A stretch of DNA of 64,000 nucleotides from Amaranthus tricolor (GCF_026212465.1 NC_080057.1:18921483-18985482); one strand, 5' to 3'; positions 16,397 to 28,846 are shown, numbered from the stretch's first letter. Translations and numbers: made by a program. The notes: generated by a model from the letters alone, not told the origin.

Positions 16397-17046
16397 GTTC
16401 TAGCTAGAGTTGTTCATGCTCGGGCTTAGGCAGGTAGTGGACCGAGTAATCCCTTAAAAATTTACATGCGGGCTCATATATTCAAAATTCGATCTGCCCG
16501 CATTGACAGACCTGTTTTTTATCGTTACCCAACCATTTTCTTAGTGGGCGAGACCCCCGGTTAGCGGGCATTTCGTATATAAAAATTAAAATGCAATACA
16601 AATTATAAAGTTAAGTCTTAATAACAATTAAAATAATACAATATATTTTCCAAAGTACTTTAGATACATAAAAAGATCTCAAAATTCTCAATTTACATAA
16701 ATATAAACATTATATTGGATGATCCAACCAAAGCAATGCGATCATCGATTATCATCATCTTACTACGGAGTAATTTAGACAGTACATCAGTAGAATAGAG
16801 TACTAATAGGATTATCAAACTAAGTTGAGTAATTATTATTTAATGGTAATGTAGACAGTAGATGAGTAGACTAGAGAAACTAAAAAAAATAAAAGAATTA
16901 CTATTTAATAATTAATATATTAAACTAAGCGGGCGGAAAGATATACCCATGGGTATTTTTTAGAGTCGCTATCAGACTATTTATCTTGGCGGACGGGCAT
17001 CTGTCGAAATTTTAATTTTGATTTGGAAAAACGTTGTTCAAGCTTG
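16397..17046. mobile_element. hAT-like non-coding remnant
   Basis: Both ends have GC-rich words with GGGCGG / GCCCGC (16425-16575 and 16925-17000) around an AT-rich centre, as in the three better-defined hAT-like elements here. GTTGTTCA occurs near both ends in direct orientation (about 16405 and 17031) and could be the 8-bp TSD. The terminal inverted repeats are too degraded for certainty. Confidence 0.4.
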
Positions 17047-17540
17047 CCGTTTTATATTTTTGGGGGTCAGTCAGCAACTTAATTATTTGATTAGATTGGT
17101 AGTTTGACACTTCCTTTGGAAAACATTATTAAAGCATATTTCTGTTAGCACATGTGCGTATGAGAAAGAAGGGACAATAATTGTTATGAGTACTACTTTT
17201 TCAATAATTTATCGTCTACTCATCTTCTACTTCATTTACTATGTTTTCATTCTTTTTGGTGTCTCCATACGTTGTTACTCAAAAGTCTTAATTATTATTA
17301 GACGTAAAGATTCTTTTTGTTACAATAACCACATTTAAGTAGAGAGAAAACATATTATTCAAATTATCCAATACGGAATCCCATATTCAATTTTCAAATT
17401 GGATGATTTATCTATTTTCTTAAATATCTAATAATTCCAATCAAATATTTAACTTAAACCGGATATCAAATCCAATTTCATAGATTTGCAAAATCGACTG
17501 CCTAGTTATCTTGTTTTTCTTTTATTATTGTTATTATAAC
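17047..17540. other. Intergenic, nothing recognised
   Basis: AT-rich sequence without coding potential or clear repeats. Confidence 0.4.

Positions 17541-17627
<87 letters not shown>
17541..17627. repeat. (TTA)n microsatellite running into (TA)n
   Basis: About 70 bp of TTA/ATT triplets followed by about 17 bp of TA. A second, similar TTA tract is at 55215-55287. Confidence 0.95.
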
Positions 17628-18509
17628 AACATTTGAATAAAAAAGGCAACTATTATTTCGTATAAACAATTATTATTGGTAATTACAGAGATGAATCTCT
17701 AACAAGAGCACTACGATCGACAGCTTAAGGCCCCGTTATTTTGAAGGGCCTAATTTTTTTGAAATATTATTTTATTTATATATTAAAAAAGAGATATAAA
17801 AAATTTTACATAGATGAAAAGGTGAAAATATAATAAATGACATGACTTTCCATAATTAATTGTCATTCGTTACCTTGTCAACGACTAGTTGTTTGTTTTT
17901 GAATAATTGGTTGGTGGATGTAAATTGATATTTTTTTCATGGATAATCATTATGTTTAAGGTAATGATAATTTAAATTCATTGTATATTCTAAGTTAATA
18001 GGTTTATTGACCATATTATTGTTTTGTCTAATTGATAAAAATAGCAGTTTATCAATTATCATTTGAAAAAAGGCATAACGTTCATATTTTACAAGTACGT
18101 TATTTTGCTTTTGCGCAGGGCCTCAAAAATATCCAATACGGTCCTAACTAATAACACAAATTCTCAATTGATGGAGTTTCTCCAAAATATACTTATTCAC
18201 TATTGTTTTAAAATGAACACTTATAACTATAAAGTGATCACTTCTAATGTTAAAATGATCATTTACAATTGAAATTTAAGTGATTAATTAGAGAAATGAG
18301 CTAATTATATAGATTTGTCTTAAGATTAGATGATCATCTTTATGAACTAATTAACATTCACTATCATTTCAAACGCGATATTGGCTTTCAAGGGTCCATA
18401 CAAACTCCAAAAACATCTTATACAACTTTATCAAACAGATAATTGACTACAAACAGGAATGATGCTGAGTTGCTGACACAAAAATATTTTAAAAATAATG
18501 AGAAACATA
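17628..18509. mobile_element. Possible hAT (Tip100-type) remnant and flanking AT-rich DNA
   Basis: TTAAGGCCCCGTTATTTT (about 17727) and GCGCAGGGCCTCAAAAATA (about 18113) resemble the terminal phrases GGCCCC and CAGGGCCTC(A)AAA that I associate with Tip100-like hAT elements. The same phrases occur at 34550-34600. No transposase frame is left here. Low confidence; the rest is featureless. Confidence 0.3.
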
Positions 18510-18811
18510 GGGAAATTATCACGTTAGTTTTGACATTTTATCAATTGTATTCCTAATTTCTTTTATCATTAATTGTACCCTCGTATTATGCAGCGTCTTA
18601 CAACCGTAACCTCGTTTACTTTTTCCGTTCAAAATCGTCCAAAACCGTTAAATTTTTTCTTTTTCTTTTATTTTTCAATTTTAGACGGAAAAAGTTAAAA
18701 CAGTTACGGTTGTAAGAGGCTCAATAATACGAGGGTACCATTGATAATAAAAAAATTTAGGAATACCATTAATAAAGTACCAATACTCAGGTATACCATT
18801 GATAATTTCCC
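18510..18811. mobile_element. Long-TIR (Mutator-type) MITE
   Basis: The ends are inverted repeats of about 110 bp. The left end begins GGGAAATTATCACG and contains GTACCCTCGTATTATG and CTTACAACCGTAAC. The reverse complement of the right end begins GGGAAATTATCAATGG and contains GTACCCTCGTATTATT and CTTACAACCGTAAC. Flanking 9-mers AGAAACATA and AAAAAAATA match at 7 of 9. The element is about 300 bp, non-coding, and lies about 160 bp beyond the stop codon of the second peroxidase. Confidence 0.82.
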
Positions 18812-18971
18812 AAAAAAATATAATATAAAATGAATGACCCATTTTTATTTAGAGGTAATAAGAATTAAATTGAGGAATTTATCTACTTAGGAAAAATAAA
18901 ACATGTTGTAATTGAGATAAAATCAAATTCCCAAATGAATTATTGGCTAATTTTAATATTGATACAATAAT

Positions 18972-20970
18972 CTAATTAACATACCCACAATGTTTCCTAA
19001 TTTCTCCTTGGTTGCCCGTAAGAACTCCAATTTTGGACATTTTAACCATAGCTGGACCAAATTTGTTCAAAAAATGATAAGGATTGTAAGCTAGCCTCTT
19101 CACATCACCTCTTGTGATAGGATTTAATGCCAACTTTTGATCAATCTCTAGAACTCCTTTGTGTACCAAAATTTGTTTATAGTAGGCATTATCAATCTTG
19201 AAATGGCTTCCTTGAGTTTGATCAAGGAATGCTTCTCCATCTGATGGACTATTAGTGGGACATGTCTTCTTCAAGAGATGAAGTAGATTTGGACCAATGC
19301 TTGGATCCGGCTTGTTCGTCTTTCTAAAGTTGTATAGACGTTCTTTAAATGAGTGACAATGTGTAGTTCCAACTGTATGTCCGCCTAAAATAGGAAAACT
19401 TTGATTTTAAAACTAAATCATAAAAAATATCTAATTCTTCTAATTTGCGAATGAAGAGTAATTGTAGTCATCTATATGTTCAATTAGGTTAGACTTATTA
19501 TGAATGTCAGTACATAATCAAAAAAATATGAAGTGCACACACTTTATAAGCCAAAAAGATAACATCTGAAACCATATGGCAATAGGAGAAAGGGCTCCAA
19601 TGACTTATAAAGTGTACACACTATTTTTAATCCATCGATGTGGGACAAACAATACCGACATCCCCCTCATATGTGAACTCCAGTTAACTTCGCATGTGGG
19701 AGTAATCAATATGGGTAGGAAAGTCATTCTTTTCGGACCCACCATTTAATTTTTTATTGAACCTTCGGCTCTAATATCATGTTCAATTAGGGGGACTTAT
19801 AGTAAATGTCATCATATTAACGGGAAAACTCGAAATGCACACACTTTATAAGTCAAGAAGATACCATCTCGAAATCATATGGCGATAACAAAAAGGGTTC
19901 TAATGATTTGTAAAATATGCACAACATCCTTAATCTATCAATATGAGAGAAAATAATCCGAATAGTATATACCTAAAAGAACGACAAAATCTTCCTTATT
20001 GAGTCCTTTTTTAGCAAACAATTCAATGGCTTTATGTATTGGAATTGTTGGTGGAGGGAGAGTAGCATGTGCTTCACTTGCAAGTGATACTCGTCCGTCT
20101 CTTCTTCCTGTTTCAACCTCATACCATTTTCCTTCAGCCTACATGAAATTTAAAACATAGTATACCAAATGTTTTTTTTATTTCTTCAAGTATATATAAA
20201 GAAAAAAATACAAAATAAATCATATGAAAACTATTGAAAGTGGTGAATAACACTAAAAACTAGGGTACATATTTTCATTAAAAACTAGGGTACATATTAT
20301 TAGTGACATTTTCATACATATTTTAAAAAGCTAAAACTTTTTTTTTTTTTTAGATAATAAAGAAAAAAAGCTAAAACTTAAAAGGTACATGTATGTGCCT
20401 TTTTAGATAAAATATGTATCCACATTAATTTAATGGTTTCTGATCCATTAGACACACACCAATACATATAATTTTAAACGTACCAAAAAAATAGCATCTC
20501 TAGCACCAAGAACAATGATATCCGTACATGATACAACTCCTGGACAAACTTTCTCAATAGCATCCTTAATAGCATTAACAAGTTTAAGTCCACCAAGACC
20601 ATGATTTACCCGTGCTTTTTGCTCTGTATTTTCTCCCTCGAGTAAAATCGAAGCATCACAACCCTTTCAAAAAAATGTTTTTAGTTCATTACATTATATA
20701 TAAACAAATTACCAATTGTGCAAAAGTTAATAGGTTATTATTACATACCCTAACAAAGCAGTCATGAAATGATATACGAACAAGATCGGACACAACATCA
20801 GGATCGCTTGCAATCTTTTCTTTAACAACATTGTAAATAACTTTCTCGGCATCATGTTTCCCACACTTGCCTTTGTAGAAGCCGACTTTCAGCCCTCCAT
20901 GGCCATCAACAAGGGTTGTTAGAATGAAACCTAAGAAGAATAATGTTGAGACAAACCAAGCTAATCTCAT
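18972..20970 (-). CDS. Class III (secretory) peroxidase, 4 exons, 326 aa
   Basis: Exons on the minus strand are 20970-20749, 20663-20484, 20138-19973 and 19384-18972. All are GT-AG and sum to 981 nt (326 codons plus TAG). Exon 2 (180 nt) and exon 3 (166 nt) have the same sizes and phases as in the paralogue at 355-1796. The signal peptide is about residues 1-22, followed by the mature start GLKVGFYKGKC. The distal site is R65, F68, H69 in LVRISFHDCFVRG, and the proximal His is H192 in GGHTVGTTHC. CPGVVSCTDI and ETGRRDGRVS are further family blocks. It should be an apoplastic haem peroxidase using H2O2. Intron 3 (588 bp) is enlarged by a TRIM element. Every exon is open, so it looks functional. 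Confidence 0.93.
19477..19964 (-). mobile_element. TRIM retrotransposon in intron 3 of the peroxidase
   Basis: Two direct repeats of about 184 bp (19477-19660 and 19780-19964) enclose about 120 bp. Read on the minus strand, each repeat ends TAATTGAACA. The upstream one is followed at once by TGATATTAGAGCC, a primer-binding site of the initiator Met-tRNA type. The repeats begin TGTCGGTATTG followed by TCCCACATCGATGG, a start seen in many plant TRIM/LTR elements. Flanking pentamers CTATA and GTATA match 4 of 5. The copies are clearly diverged, so the insertion is old. It encodes nothing. Confidence 0.78.
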
Positions 20971-21050
20971 TTTCTATCGTTGTATAGTATGTACAATAAT
21001 TGATTCAATTTTATTAAAGGCATGCTGAGTGAAAGCAGCCTTATGTCTTG

Positions 21051-21060
21051 TATATATATA
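21051..21060 (-). promoter_or_regulatory. Probable TATA box of the second peroxidase gene
   Basis: TATATATATA lies about 81 bp upstream of the ATG at 20970 on the minus strand, at nearly the same distance as the TATA of the paralogue. Confidence 0.5.
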
Positions 21061-21126
21061 GGCATATCTCCAATTATAATATGTTGAATGTCAGTAAAAT
21101 AGTAAGCCTTCCTTTAACAATAATTT

Positions 21127-21467
21127 TGGGAAATTTTTTATAGTGGCCCTCAGTTGTTAACCTTTCAGGTCGATTAATGTTTTTTTAATCTGCGTGGTAA
21201 CGTAAGCTTTTAACTTTAAAGTTTTAGTTAAAATTACATTATTACTACACATCATAAAGAAAGTTTTTTTCATAAAAACTACCATTAGAATTATCGTTAT
21301 GGGGCACTTTTTCAAAAATATTTAAGTATTTAATTTAATAAAAAACTTAACCATTCGCTTACCACATAGAAAAATTAAAGGCTAAGAGTCACCATGCAAA
21401 TTTAAAAAATATTTATCTATCTCGTGGAAATGTTAAAAATTTAAGGTTACCACGTGAAATTTCTCAA
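21127..21467. mobile_element. Putative long-TIR MITE
   Basis: The left end (GGGAAATTTTTTATAGTGG, GTTAACCTTTC, TGCGTGGTAAC) and the reverse complement of the right end (GAGAAATTTCACGTGG, TTAACATTTCC, TGCATGGTGAC) correspond in the same order over about 80 bp. It is diverged, with no clear TSD. It sits upstream of the second peroxidase. Confidence 0.5.
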
Positions 21468-21495
21468 GCATTATTATAAAGTGGGACTATTCTTT

Positions 21496-21606
21496 ATACT
21501 TTCTCTAGTTTTATTAATTACTACAGATAGTGACATTTTTTATAGTGACATCATATAAATAGAAATATCACTATCTGTAGTAAGTAATAAAAACTAGTGG
21601 AAGTAT
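21496..21606. mobile_element. Near-perfect 111-bp hairpin (small MITE)
   Basis: The left arm ATACTTTCTCTAGTTTTATT, TACTACAGATAGTGA is mirrored by the reverse complement of the right arm ATACTTCCACTAGTTTTTAT, TACTACAGATAGTGA. The arms are about 45 bp with a loop of about 20 bp. A transcript would fold into one long stem. It lies about 530 bp upstream of the peroxidase start codon. Confidence 0.75.
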
Positions 21607-22033
21607 ATTACTATACCAAATAGAACTACCATTTATTTATTTCTGGTGTGGGGTAACAAAGAGACAAGATGCACTCGTGAACCATTTTAAATTGCAGAAA
21701 AATTAGGCCAGAGATAAATTAATTAAAATTGATATAAAAGTTCATAGGGTTAAGGATTTTATACCTTCACATGAAACTTCATGTATACTTTTTATAGAGA
21801 AAATATACGTTTTCACTTTACAATATAGTGTGGATTCCTTTAAAGTTTCACATAATGAACAGAAAATACAATAATTTTAGATTTATGTTGGAAAATAATC
21901 ACGTAACTTACAGGTAATTTCTTATCTAAGAATGAAAAAGAATTGTCTAACATATAAAATTAATAGGCTACACGACTTATTATCAGTTGATTTAGGAAAA
22001 AACCTTAAAAGGTTTATGTGCAGTCAAAAAGTA

Positions 22034-22469
22034 CTTCCTCTGTTTCTTAAAGAAGTTCTCATTTACCATGTAGGAGCGTTTTATTTGTTGTTCCCCTAAA
22101 AAAGTTTTCAAATTTTATCACAAATTTTGGACAAAAAATAAGTAATAACCTTCTTCATCCTCATTTGAATATTTTAATAATAGTTTTGGTCCCTACATAT
22201 CTTCTACTAATTACATTTTAATATTTTTATATTTCTTATGGTCCCTACATGTTTCCTACTAACTCTATAAAGATATTTTTTATTAGTTGTGATCCTTATA
22301 TATTTTTTTTCACTAACTTTCTTTTAATAGTTTTGTAATGTGTATGGTCTCTACTTTTTCTCCATCAAATTTATTATTCAATAAAATAACATATTCACTA
22401 TCTAAAATTCTATTTTTCTTAATTCTAGTAAACATTTCTTATGGGAAATTTATTAGGGAACAGAGGAAG
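22034..22469. mobile_element. Stowaway-like MITE
   Basis: It starts CTTCCTCTGTTTCTTAAAG after a TA and ends with the reverse complement of CTTCCTCTGTTCCCTAATA. The base after the right end is C, so the right TA has decayed to CA. About 436 bp, AT-rich, non-coding. Confidence 0.7.
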
Positions 22470-22907
22470 CAATATTGAAAAGTACTCCTAATATGTTTGT
22501 TTGATGAAAATAAACATGATTTATTGGTGTAAAAATAAGTTTACTTCAATAAAAAGCAGCACTACAACAAAAGAAAAAAGAAAAAAGAAAAATAATGAAA
22601 ACTAATGTATGGAGATTGAGGTCAAACTAGATGCGCGTTATTGGTAAACACATCCCTTTTGTATTTAACACGATTTTAATTGCTTTTTTAAACTTTAGAA
22701 AATTCAAACTAATATAATATTCAGTCCAAATTCTTGTATAAGGAGCAAAAAAGCTAATATTAAGTATCTAATACACCAATGACGCCTAATTTTATGTAAA
22801 GATCTTTTTTTAAAAGTACGATTTTGGTTCTTATAATTATTCGACTCTTATATTGCTTAGGTCGAGGAGTTTTCTAGTACGCACTCCTTTTCATCGCTTT
22901 TGGTACG

Positions 22908-23565
22908 TAGGCATGGCATTGAGTCGGAATATTTTTTTATTGGACCCAAAATTAGATTTTAATTTTTTTATTGAACTCAGATCCAGACACTGATCTATAG
23001 ATTCTGAAAATTTTGTACATCGATTCAGATTGTTAGGGTCTGGCGGGTCTAGGGTCTGGATCTGGGTCCCAACAATTTTAATTTTTTTCTCTAGAATTTA
23101 TTTTAAAAATTTATATTATACAATTTTTAACCTTTCCATAAAATTATTTTAATATTTTCGACTAACAAGGATATTGTAATACTTTATACTAATTGAGTGA
23201 ATAAATATATGAAGCTTTCCAACATACAAATTTTTATAACGAAATATTTATCAAGTCTTTTAATTTTTAAAGTATAGATATAACGATTATATTTCAAATT
23301 ATGAACCGACAAAGTTTAAATTCACTTGATTTTTAAAAATAAAACGAAATTCCAAATCAAACAATTAAATACACATGATAGCTAATATATAATTTTAAAA
23401 AGGATGTAAATGAGTCCATAGTTCGGATCTGGGTCTCAAACATGTGGACTCGGATCGGAACCCTAAGGTCATGGACCCAGATCCGACCCGGATCCATAGG
23501 GTCCAAAAATAGGTGGATCCAAACCCTTAAAATTAGGGTCGGGTCCGGTCTAGACCCCATTCCTA
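22908..23565. mobile_element. Non-autonomous hAT-like element
   Basis: 8-bp flanks TTGGTACG (22900-22907) and TTGGTAGG (23566-23573) match 7 of 8. The ends are short inverted repeats (TAGGCATGG and TAGGAATGGG). Both arms are rich in GGGTCTGG / GACCCAGATC words around an AT-rich centre. No transposase is encoded; the minus-strand frame at 23357-23560 lies in the repeat arm and is not a gene. Confidence 0.75.
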
Positions 23566-23725
23566 TTGGTAGGGTTCTAACTATTTAAAGTCTAATTGAC
23601 TGCATTCTCCCTACCCTCTCGTACGAGAGGGTATAAATATGATTTATATGTTATCTAATCTCGAACCCTAGCTTTACAAGCGGGATCTATGCAGTATGAT
23701 GATATGGTATGGTATGATAAAATAT

Positions 23726-25310
23726 TGATGTGCAAATTTTATTTAACCGCAAAAGCACGGTGTACGTGTAGTCGGGGGTCGAACACAAGGAAGTTATGAC
23801 AAGAAACTTGCTAATTTCGATTAATTATATTGCTTAAAGAGAAAAATATTTGGTTGGTTGTTTTCTAACAAACTACGAATGCGATAAGAAAAATGGATTA
23901 AACTATGTGATAAAGAGATCTAGGGTGTCGGAAATCCCCTAAAGTCTTTGTATGATCAAATTCTCATTAGTGTTTATGAAAAGTCGGATTAATTACGTGG
24001 TTAAACATGATCTTGTTAATCTCAAATTTTCGCTCTGTTGATTAACTATTAGATTTAGACCCTATTAATTCAATTCTCACACGCTAGTTGTATTGAATGA
24101 ATTAATAAGAATTTAACTAAAATTTACCCTAAAACAAAGTTGATCCTGATCTCACACGTTAGTTCTATTGACTAGTCTAACAAAACATATTTAATTTAGA
24201 GTTAATGGCACAATTCAATCACATTAATCCTAATTTCATAGACACATTTAATAATCAAATCATACTTGAATTATAGGTTCAAACCCTAACTCTAGAAAAT
24301 GGATCTACTCATTGATCATGGTAAAAGCAATAAATACAAACCCTAGGATGATACTAAACATGACTAAGAATGAAATTAATGACAAATTCAAGAAAAACAA
24401 TAATTAAACTCCAAGAACACAACAGTTAAATCAAAAAGCAATGAATGAAGAACAATACTAATTTTTTATTGAAGGATGATTAATAACAATAATAAAAGTT
24501 TACTAATGGAAGATTAAACTAGTACAAGAAATTAAAAAAAAGGAAATTAAATGTTAAAGAAAAACTCACAATACTCAATGAAAGATTAATGGCAAAACTT
24601 AATGAAGAACTAAATTTAAGAATGAATTCTAGAGTAAACTAATGGAAAAAGGAGTAAAATTCAAAAGAAAATGATAAAGAAGAAGGAGAGAAAAGAGGAG
24701 AAGGAGCCCCCCCCCCCCAAAGGAGACTTAACCCTAATTACTAAAAGCTAATGAAAGTTTAAGGAAACTGTCGCTTAAAATAAATCTCATGCAGCCCAGA
24801 AGTGAATCAGCCGAGTCGGCTTTCTAAAATGTTGCATTGCCGCCGAGTTGGCTCTGGGCACCGGAAAATCGCAGTAACTTCAAACGGTCGTCATTTCTTG
24901 CTCGATTGTCGGAATTTGACATATAATATACCGTTGGAAAGCACTTGAAATCTAGTTTCCACTTCCGTTAACCTTACATTAATGCAATCTTTCTATCAAA
25001 AGTTATGACCGAAAGAGTTGACATGTATCAAATTTCACCTCAAAACTTTTGCCTTATAAACACACTTTTACTCTTTTGCTCATTTTCTTAGTAGATTATC
25101 TTCACCCGAGCTAAAATCCCCTTAGTAAACTCCGTCATCATTAAAACCATAAGAATTATGCTTAAAACAATCAAAACCACTAAAAATCAACATGAATAAC
25201 CAAAACGAGTAAATTAGCATAAATCTTCAAAATAAGCACGAAATTACTAACAACAAACATCATTAAGGAGTATAAATAATATAAATAAGTGCAAATAATT
25301 GCACTTATCA
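23726..25310 (-). mobile_element. Long LTR, TGATAA family, copy 2
   Basis: On the minus strand it starts TGATAAGTGCAATTATTTGC (at 25310) and ends AAATTTGCACATCA (23726), like the copy at 10527-11652. Internal landmarks (GTAAACTCCGTCATCATTAA on the plus strand, and a GTCGAACACAAGGAAG box near 23785) recur in the copy at 47309-48792. A C-run at 24710-24718 and CG-containing GCCGAGTCGGC words near 24808 interrupt the AT-rich body. A 5-bp TSD is not evident, which fits with adjoining internal retroelement sequence on the right. Confidence 0.75.
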
Positions 25311-26110
25311 AACTCCTTCATGCTTAACCTTTGCTCGTCCTCGAGCAAATCAAGGTTGAGAATGAAAACTAAAGGTTAAGACACAGTCTCCAAACCTAGT
25401 TTACTTCTTATGCCTCCCTTTACTAGGCTCCTCTAATTCCCTAGTGTGACAAGTGTTCCAAGAAACCATACCACTTCCTCCCATACTTACCACACTACAA
25501 ACACAACAACAATGAGAGGTACTAGAAGATCAAGCACCTTAAAACTCTACACTTCAACCCCCTTATAACTACTAGAGACAATGGAAATGAAACAAATACT
25601 ACACTTATTCCTCCAATGTGGTCTACCCAAATACCTACCTTATGACTCCCACTTTTTATGTCGCCGGCTCCGAGAACAAAGGAGATGCAAAAATTTAAAA
25701 TCTCTCTTTATCTCTCATTTTGCCTAGGAACTTATTTTTGGGTTTTCGTCCTAGCCACTCATTAATTTTTTACAAGTCTCACTTGCTCCACTCAAGCTGC
25801 TCTTTTGCCTAGGTTGCCCTTTCGGGTTTTCAACCTAGCTAGGTTTTTCTCTTTTCAAGCATGTTTCCCTTTTTCAATGAACAACATGTACAAACTTAGC
25901 TATGAAAATCAAAGATACAATATAAATACAATGCTAAGATTGTACAAAAATATACAAGATATAAAAATGGGTAGCAAAAGGGTATTCAACAACCCTTGTA
26001 GAAAATAGGGTCTTTAGTAACCCTGGATAAAGCAAATCAAAGCACAAAAAGAAAATGCAAAGCTAACTAATATACTCAATGATGAACTGGTATAGCACCA
26101 TCAGTTGCAT
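25311..26110 (-). mobile_element. Probable internal 3' region of a Ty3-type retroelement
   Basis: On the minus strand, CTCGAGGACGAGCAAAGGTT and AAGCATGAAGGAGTT immediately precede the LTR. A GAGGACGAGCAAAG phrase just upstream of a TGATAAGTG LTR is familiar to me from plant Ty3/Gypsy (Athila-like) elements. No open pol frame remains. The left limit is a guess. Confidence 0.5.
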
Positions 26111-27330
26111 CATTACCTCTTATGACATGAAACATCGGTTCTCCTTATGGCTCCCCAAAAGAAAGTTCTTAGAGTTCTCCTTATGGTTCTCCTCATAGCA
26201 CCATCAGGTATTATCTTAGTTGGAGTATATACCACTTTTCATGGTAAGTTCTTAGAGTTCTATCCTAAAAGCTCTGCTCCTAGCCCTCCCCTCGCTCAGT
26301 CGACTTGTATTTCAAAAAAAAAATCTTGAATTTTTGTTTAATTATTTTGATTTTTTGATAAATTCTTGGAGAAATTTAACATTTTATTATTTCAAAGTGA
26401 ATATATTTTAGGTACTAGTCATAAAGTGTAGATAAATATAGTTGAACTTTGTTTGATCTTGTAATCTATGAGGAACATTCTGAAATATAAATTTTAAGTT
26501 TTGGTGAAGAAAATGGCTAGTTGGACGGATAAGACATATTAATAAGAGATCATTGATGACTTTTAACGCAGGAGGAGAGCAAAAACTACCATAAATTTTC
26601 AAGATTAAGTGCGAAATGTTTTATTAGATCCTTAATATTAAACTCATGGAAAATAAAGATAGATGATTTCAATAAAGATTGTTGGTTCTGAATAATGTTT
26701 GGAGAAATGATACATTAATGAAAGAGACTTGATAATGTATCAAGGGTTGAAGAAAAAGAGATTTCATATGAATATTGGGAAGTGAACAATTATTATAGAC
26801 ATTTATTATAGAAACTCGTGCAAATGCACGAAATTGTTTGTATAAAAATATATATAAATATAAATTTTAAATAGAGATATAATTACATTTTATTAGTATA
26901 GAATTATATTTTTTATAAAATAAATAGAGAATTTTTGAAATATAGTGCTTTTATTGAAAATAAATTCAGTTGTTAATATAATTATTAATTAAAGTTCTTA
27001 TACTTTTTAAGGATTATCTGAGTAATTTTATTATCATAATGATTCCTTGTCATCCTCAAAATAATTTTGGATTAGCATGTATCTTTTATTTCTTGATGAA
27101 ATATTGTAAAAATTAAAAATTTAATGAAAAAACTTTATTAATTAGCAAATACTTCAACATAAAAAAAAACAAATATATATTCTAAGAAACTTTAATTGGA
27201 AATCATATGTAGCTTTTAAATTCAAAAATATAATATTCCAAGAAAATTTAAAAGAACAAATTTAATTGTAATATACTACTCATAAGTTACAGAATAAGTT
27301 TATGTAAAATTTGATAAGAATTATTAAGAA
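26111..27330. other. AT-rich intergenic DNA, nothing firm
   Basis: A short stretch (26110-26270) repeats TAGCACCATCAG and AAGTTCTTAGAGTTCT words, suggesting a degraded repeat. The rest is AT-rich without coding potential. Confidence 0.4.
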
Positions 27331-27829
27331 TTAATTGCGAATTACGGTCTTGATGTTTTTTTTTTTTTGCGAATTACATCCTTCTAAGTAGAGTTTTAAC
27401 CCAGTATTCAAGCCAAGTGACCGATTCCGTATGATATGATCAGTTCACCACACTTTTTTACCTTTGAATTTTCTTCTTCCCCTTTATCCAAACCCATTCC
27501 TTTTTTCCTCCTCCATTGTTGCACATCAAGCTTTGAATTAAAATTTTTTTTTCTCATCTAATTTCATTTAACCCAGCTTAATTAATTTTAGTTTTAATTT
27601 CTTTTTCTTATTTAATTTTTTTTTATAACTCTAATTTTCAATTTTGGGGAAACTCCAATAGTGACTTTTCTCTCTCTATATGATAATGATGATGATTACT
27701 TTCTCTACACATTCCCATTCCAGTTCAATTGCGAAAGTTCAATCTGTGCTTTCATCAGAAACTTCATCCTTTGCAATTCCTGTTATAATTGGTGTGACTT
27801 GAGTGTACAAGTGGTGTGTGCATTTATGT

Positions 27830-28515
27830 GGTGACTCTTGGGATGGAATCCCATAAGTATTATGAATGGGTGTGTCTTAATATTTGTGGTTTATGATGAT
27901 AGATTAAAGTATGAATTAATGAGTTAATCATGGGAGTTATGAGACTTAATAAAAAAGTTCAAAAGTTCAATTCAAGATGCTCTACTATGCAAGTCGAGTA
28001 ATACTGTCAGAAGCCCTCTAAAGTGCCACTCGACCGAGCGAGCTTCAGGATGGGTCGAGCGAGCAGACAGAATGCAACCAGAAACTTCTTGTAGTCCGCT
28101 CGATCAGGCCGCTCGACCGAGCAAGCCTCTGCTTTGGTCGAGCGATGTTTCTGATACTCCTAAGATGCTGTTTTTGACTCTTCAAGTTCTTGGAGATGTT
28201 TCATTGTCATTTATTCATAGTTATAATATACTTAATGTTACTTAGTGAGATCTCTCCTATAAATAGAGAGCTCTTATTCACATTGTAACCATCCACAAAA
28301 TACACCCTAAGCCAAACACTAGCATATATCTTCTCTATTATAATTCTCCATATTTGAGAGTTCTTTAAACTCCTTTTGATAATATAAGAGATACTACACA
28401 CCGGAGGTCGTAACCTTAGTTGAGTGAACTCGTTAGATCTTTGTGTCATTTTATTGCTTTACTTTCTCCTACAAACATCGATATCATTGATAGCGTAATT
28501 TGTTTGTCACAAAAC
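27830..28515 (+). mobile_element. LTR-like insertion inside the Mutator-like element
   Basis: It begins near TGGTGACTCTTGGG, carries CTCGACCGAGCGAGC palindromes at 28032-28143 and a TATA-like CCTATAAATAGAGAGC at 28256. It ends near GATAGCGTAATTTGTTTGTC. The order of palindromes, then TATA, then short leader resembles the other LTR-like repeats here. The exact ends are not resolved. Confidence 0.45.
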
Positions 28516-28590
28516 CTCGTACACTCGATCTTGGCAATATTGATGTTTGAAACACATTGTTCAAACTCTAAAACATCACCGTTCACAATT

Positions 28591-28846
28591 CCAATTCCTG
28601 AGCAAATTTCATCCTCTGCTTTTCCATCTTCATAATGTGCTGCAATTCTTGCTTTCCGCCGTCTCTTACACTTCTCCAAACTTCAGATTTGTCTTCGTTA
28701 ACTCCCTCAGAGTCCCCCCTCACTTTTGAACCCGATTTTTTCACTCTTTTCTTCCCTTTCCCCCTTTCTATACCACCAGGATCACTACCCCTGTTCAATT
28801 CCATACTCTTCCTCTTTCGGCTCTGAAACCCAGTTGTATCTGGTAT
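28591..28846 (-). pseudogene. Captured gene fragment, trihelix-like C-terminal peptide
   Basis: A minus-strand open stretch starts after an AG and reads PDTTGFQSRKRKS, SGSKVRGDSEGVN, then KMEKQRMKFAQELEL before a TGA. The last segment matches the pattern of the C-terminal coiled region of plant trihelix (ASIL/ENAP-like) factors, where an (M/L)EKQRM(x)F-x-(x)-E-(L/F) helix is typical. Only about 80 codons are present. There is no DNA-binding domain, and it lies inside a Mutator-like element, so I read it as a transduplicated fragment. The family call rests on one short motif. Confidence 0.4.

Noticed and set aside
23357..23560. Minus-strand frame of 67 codons
   Set aside because: It lies wholly in the GC-rich right arm of the hAT-like element and translates its repeats.
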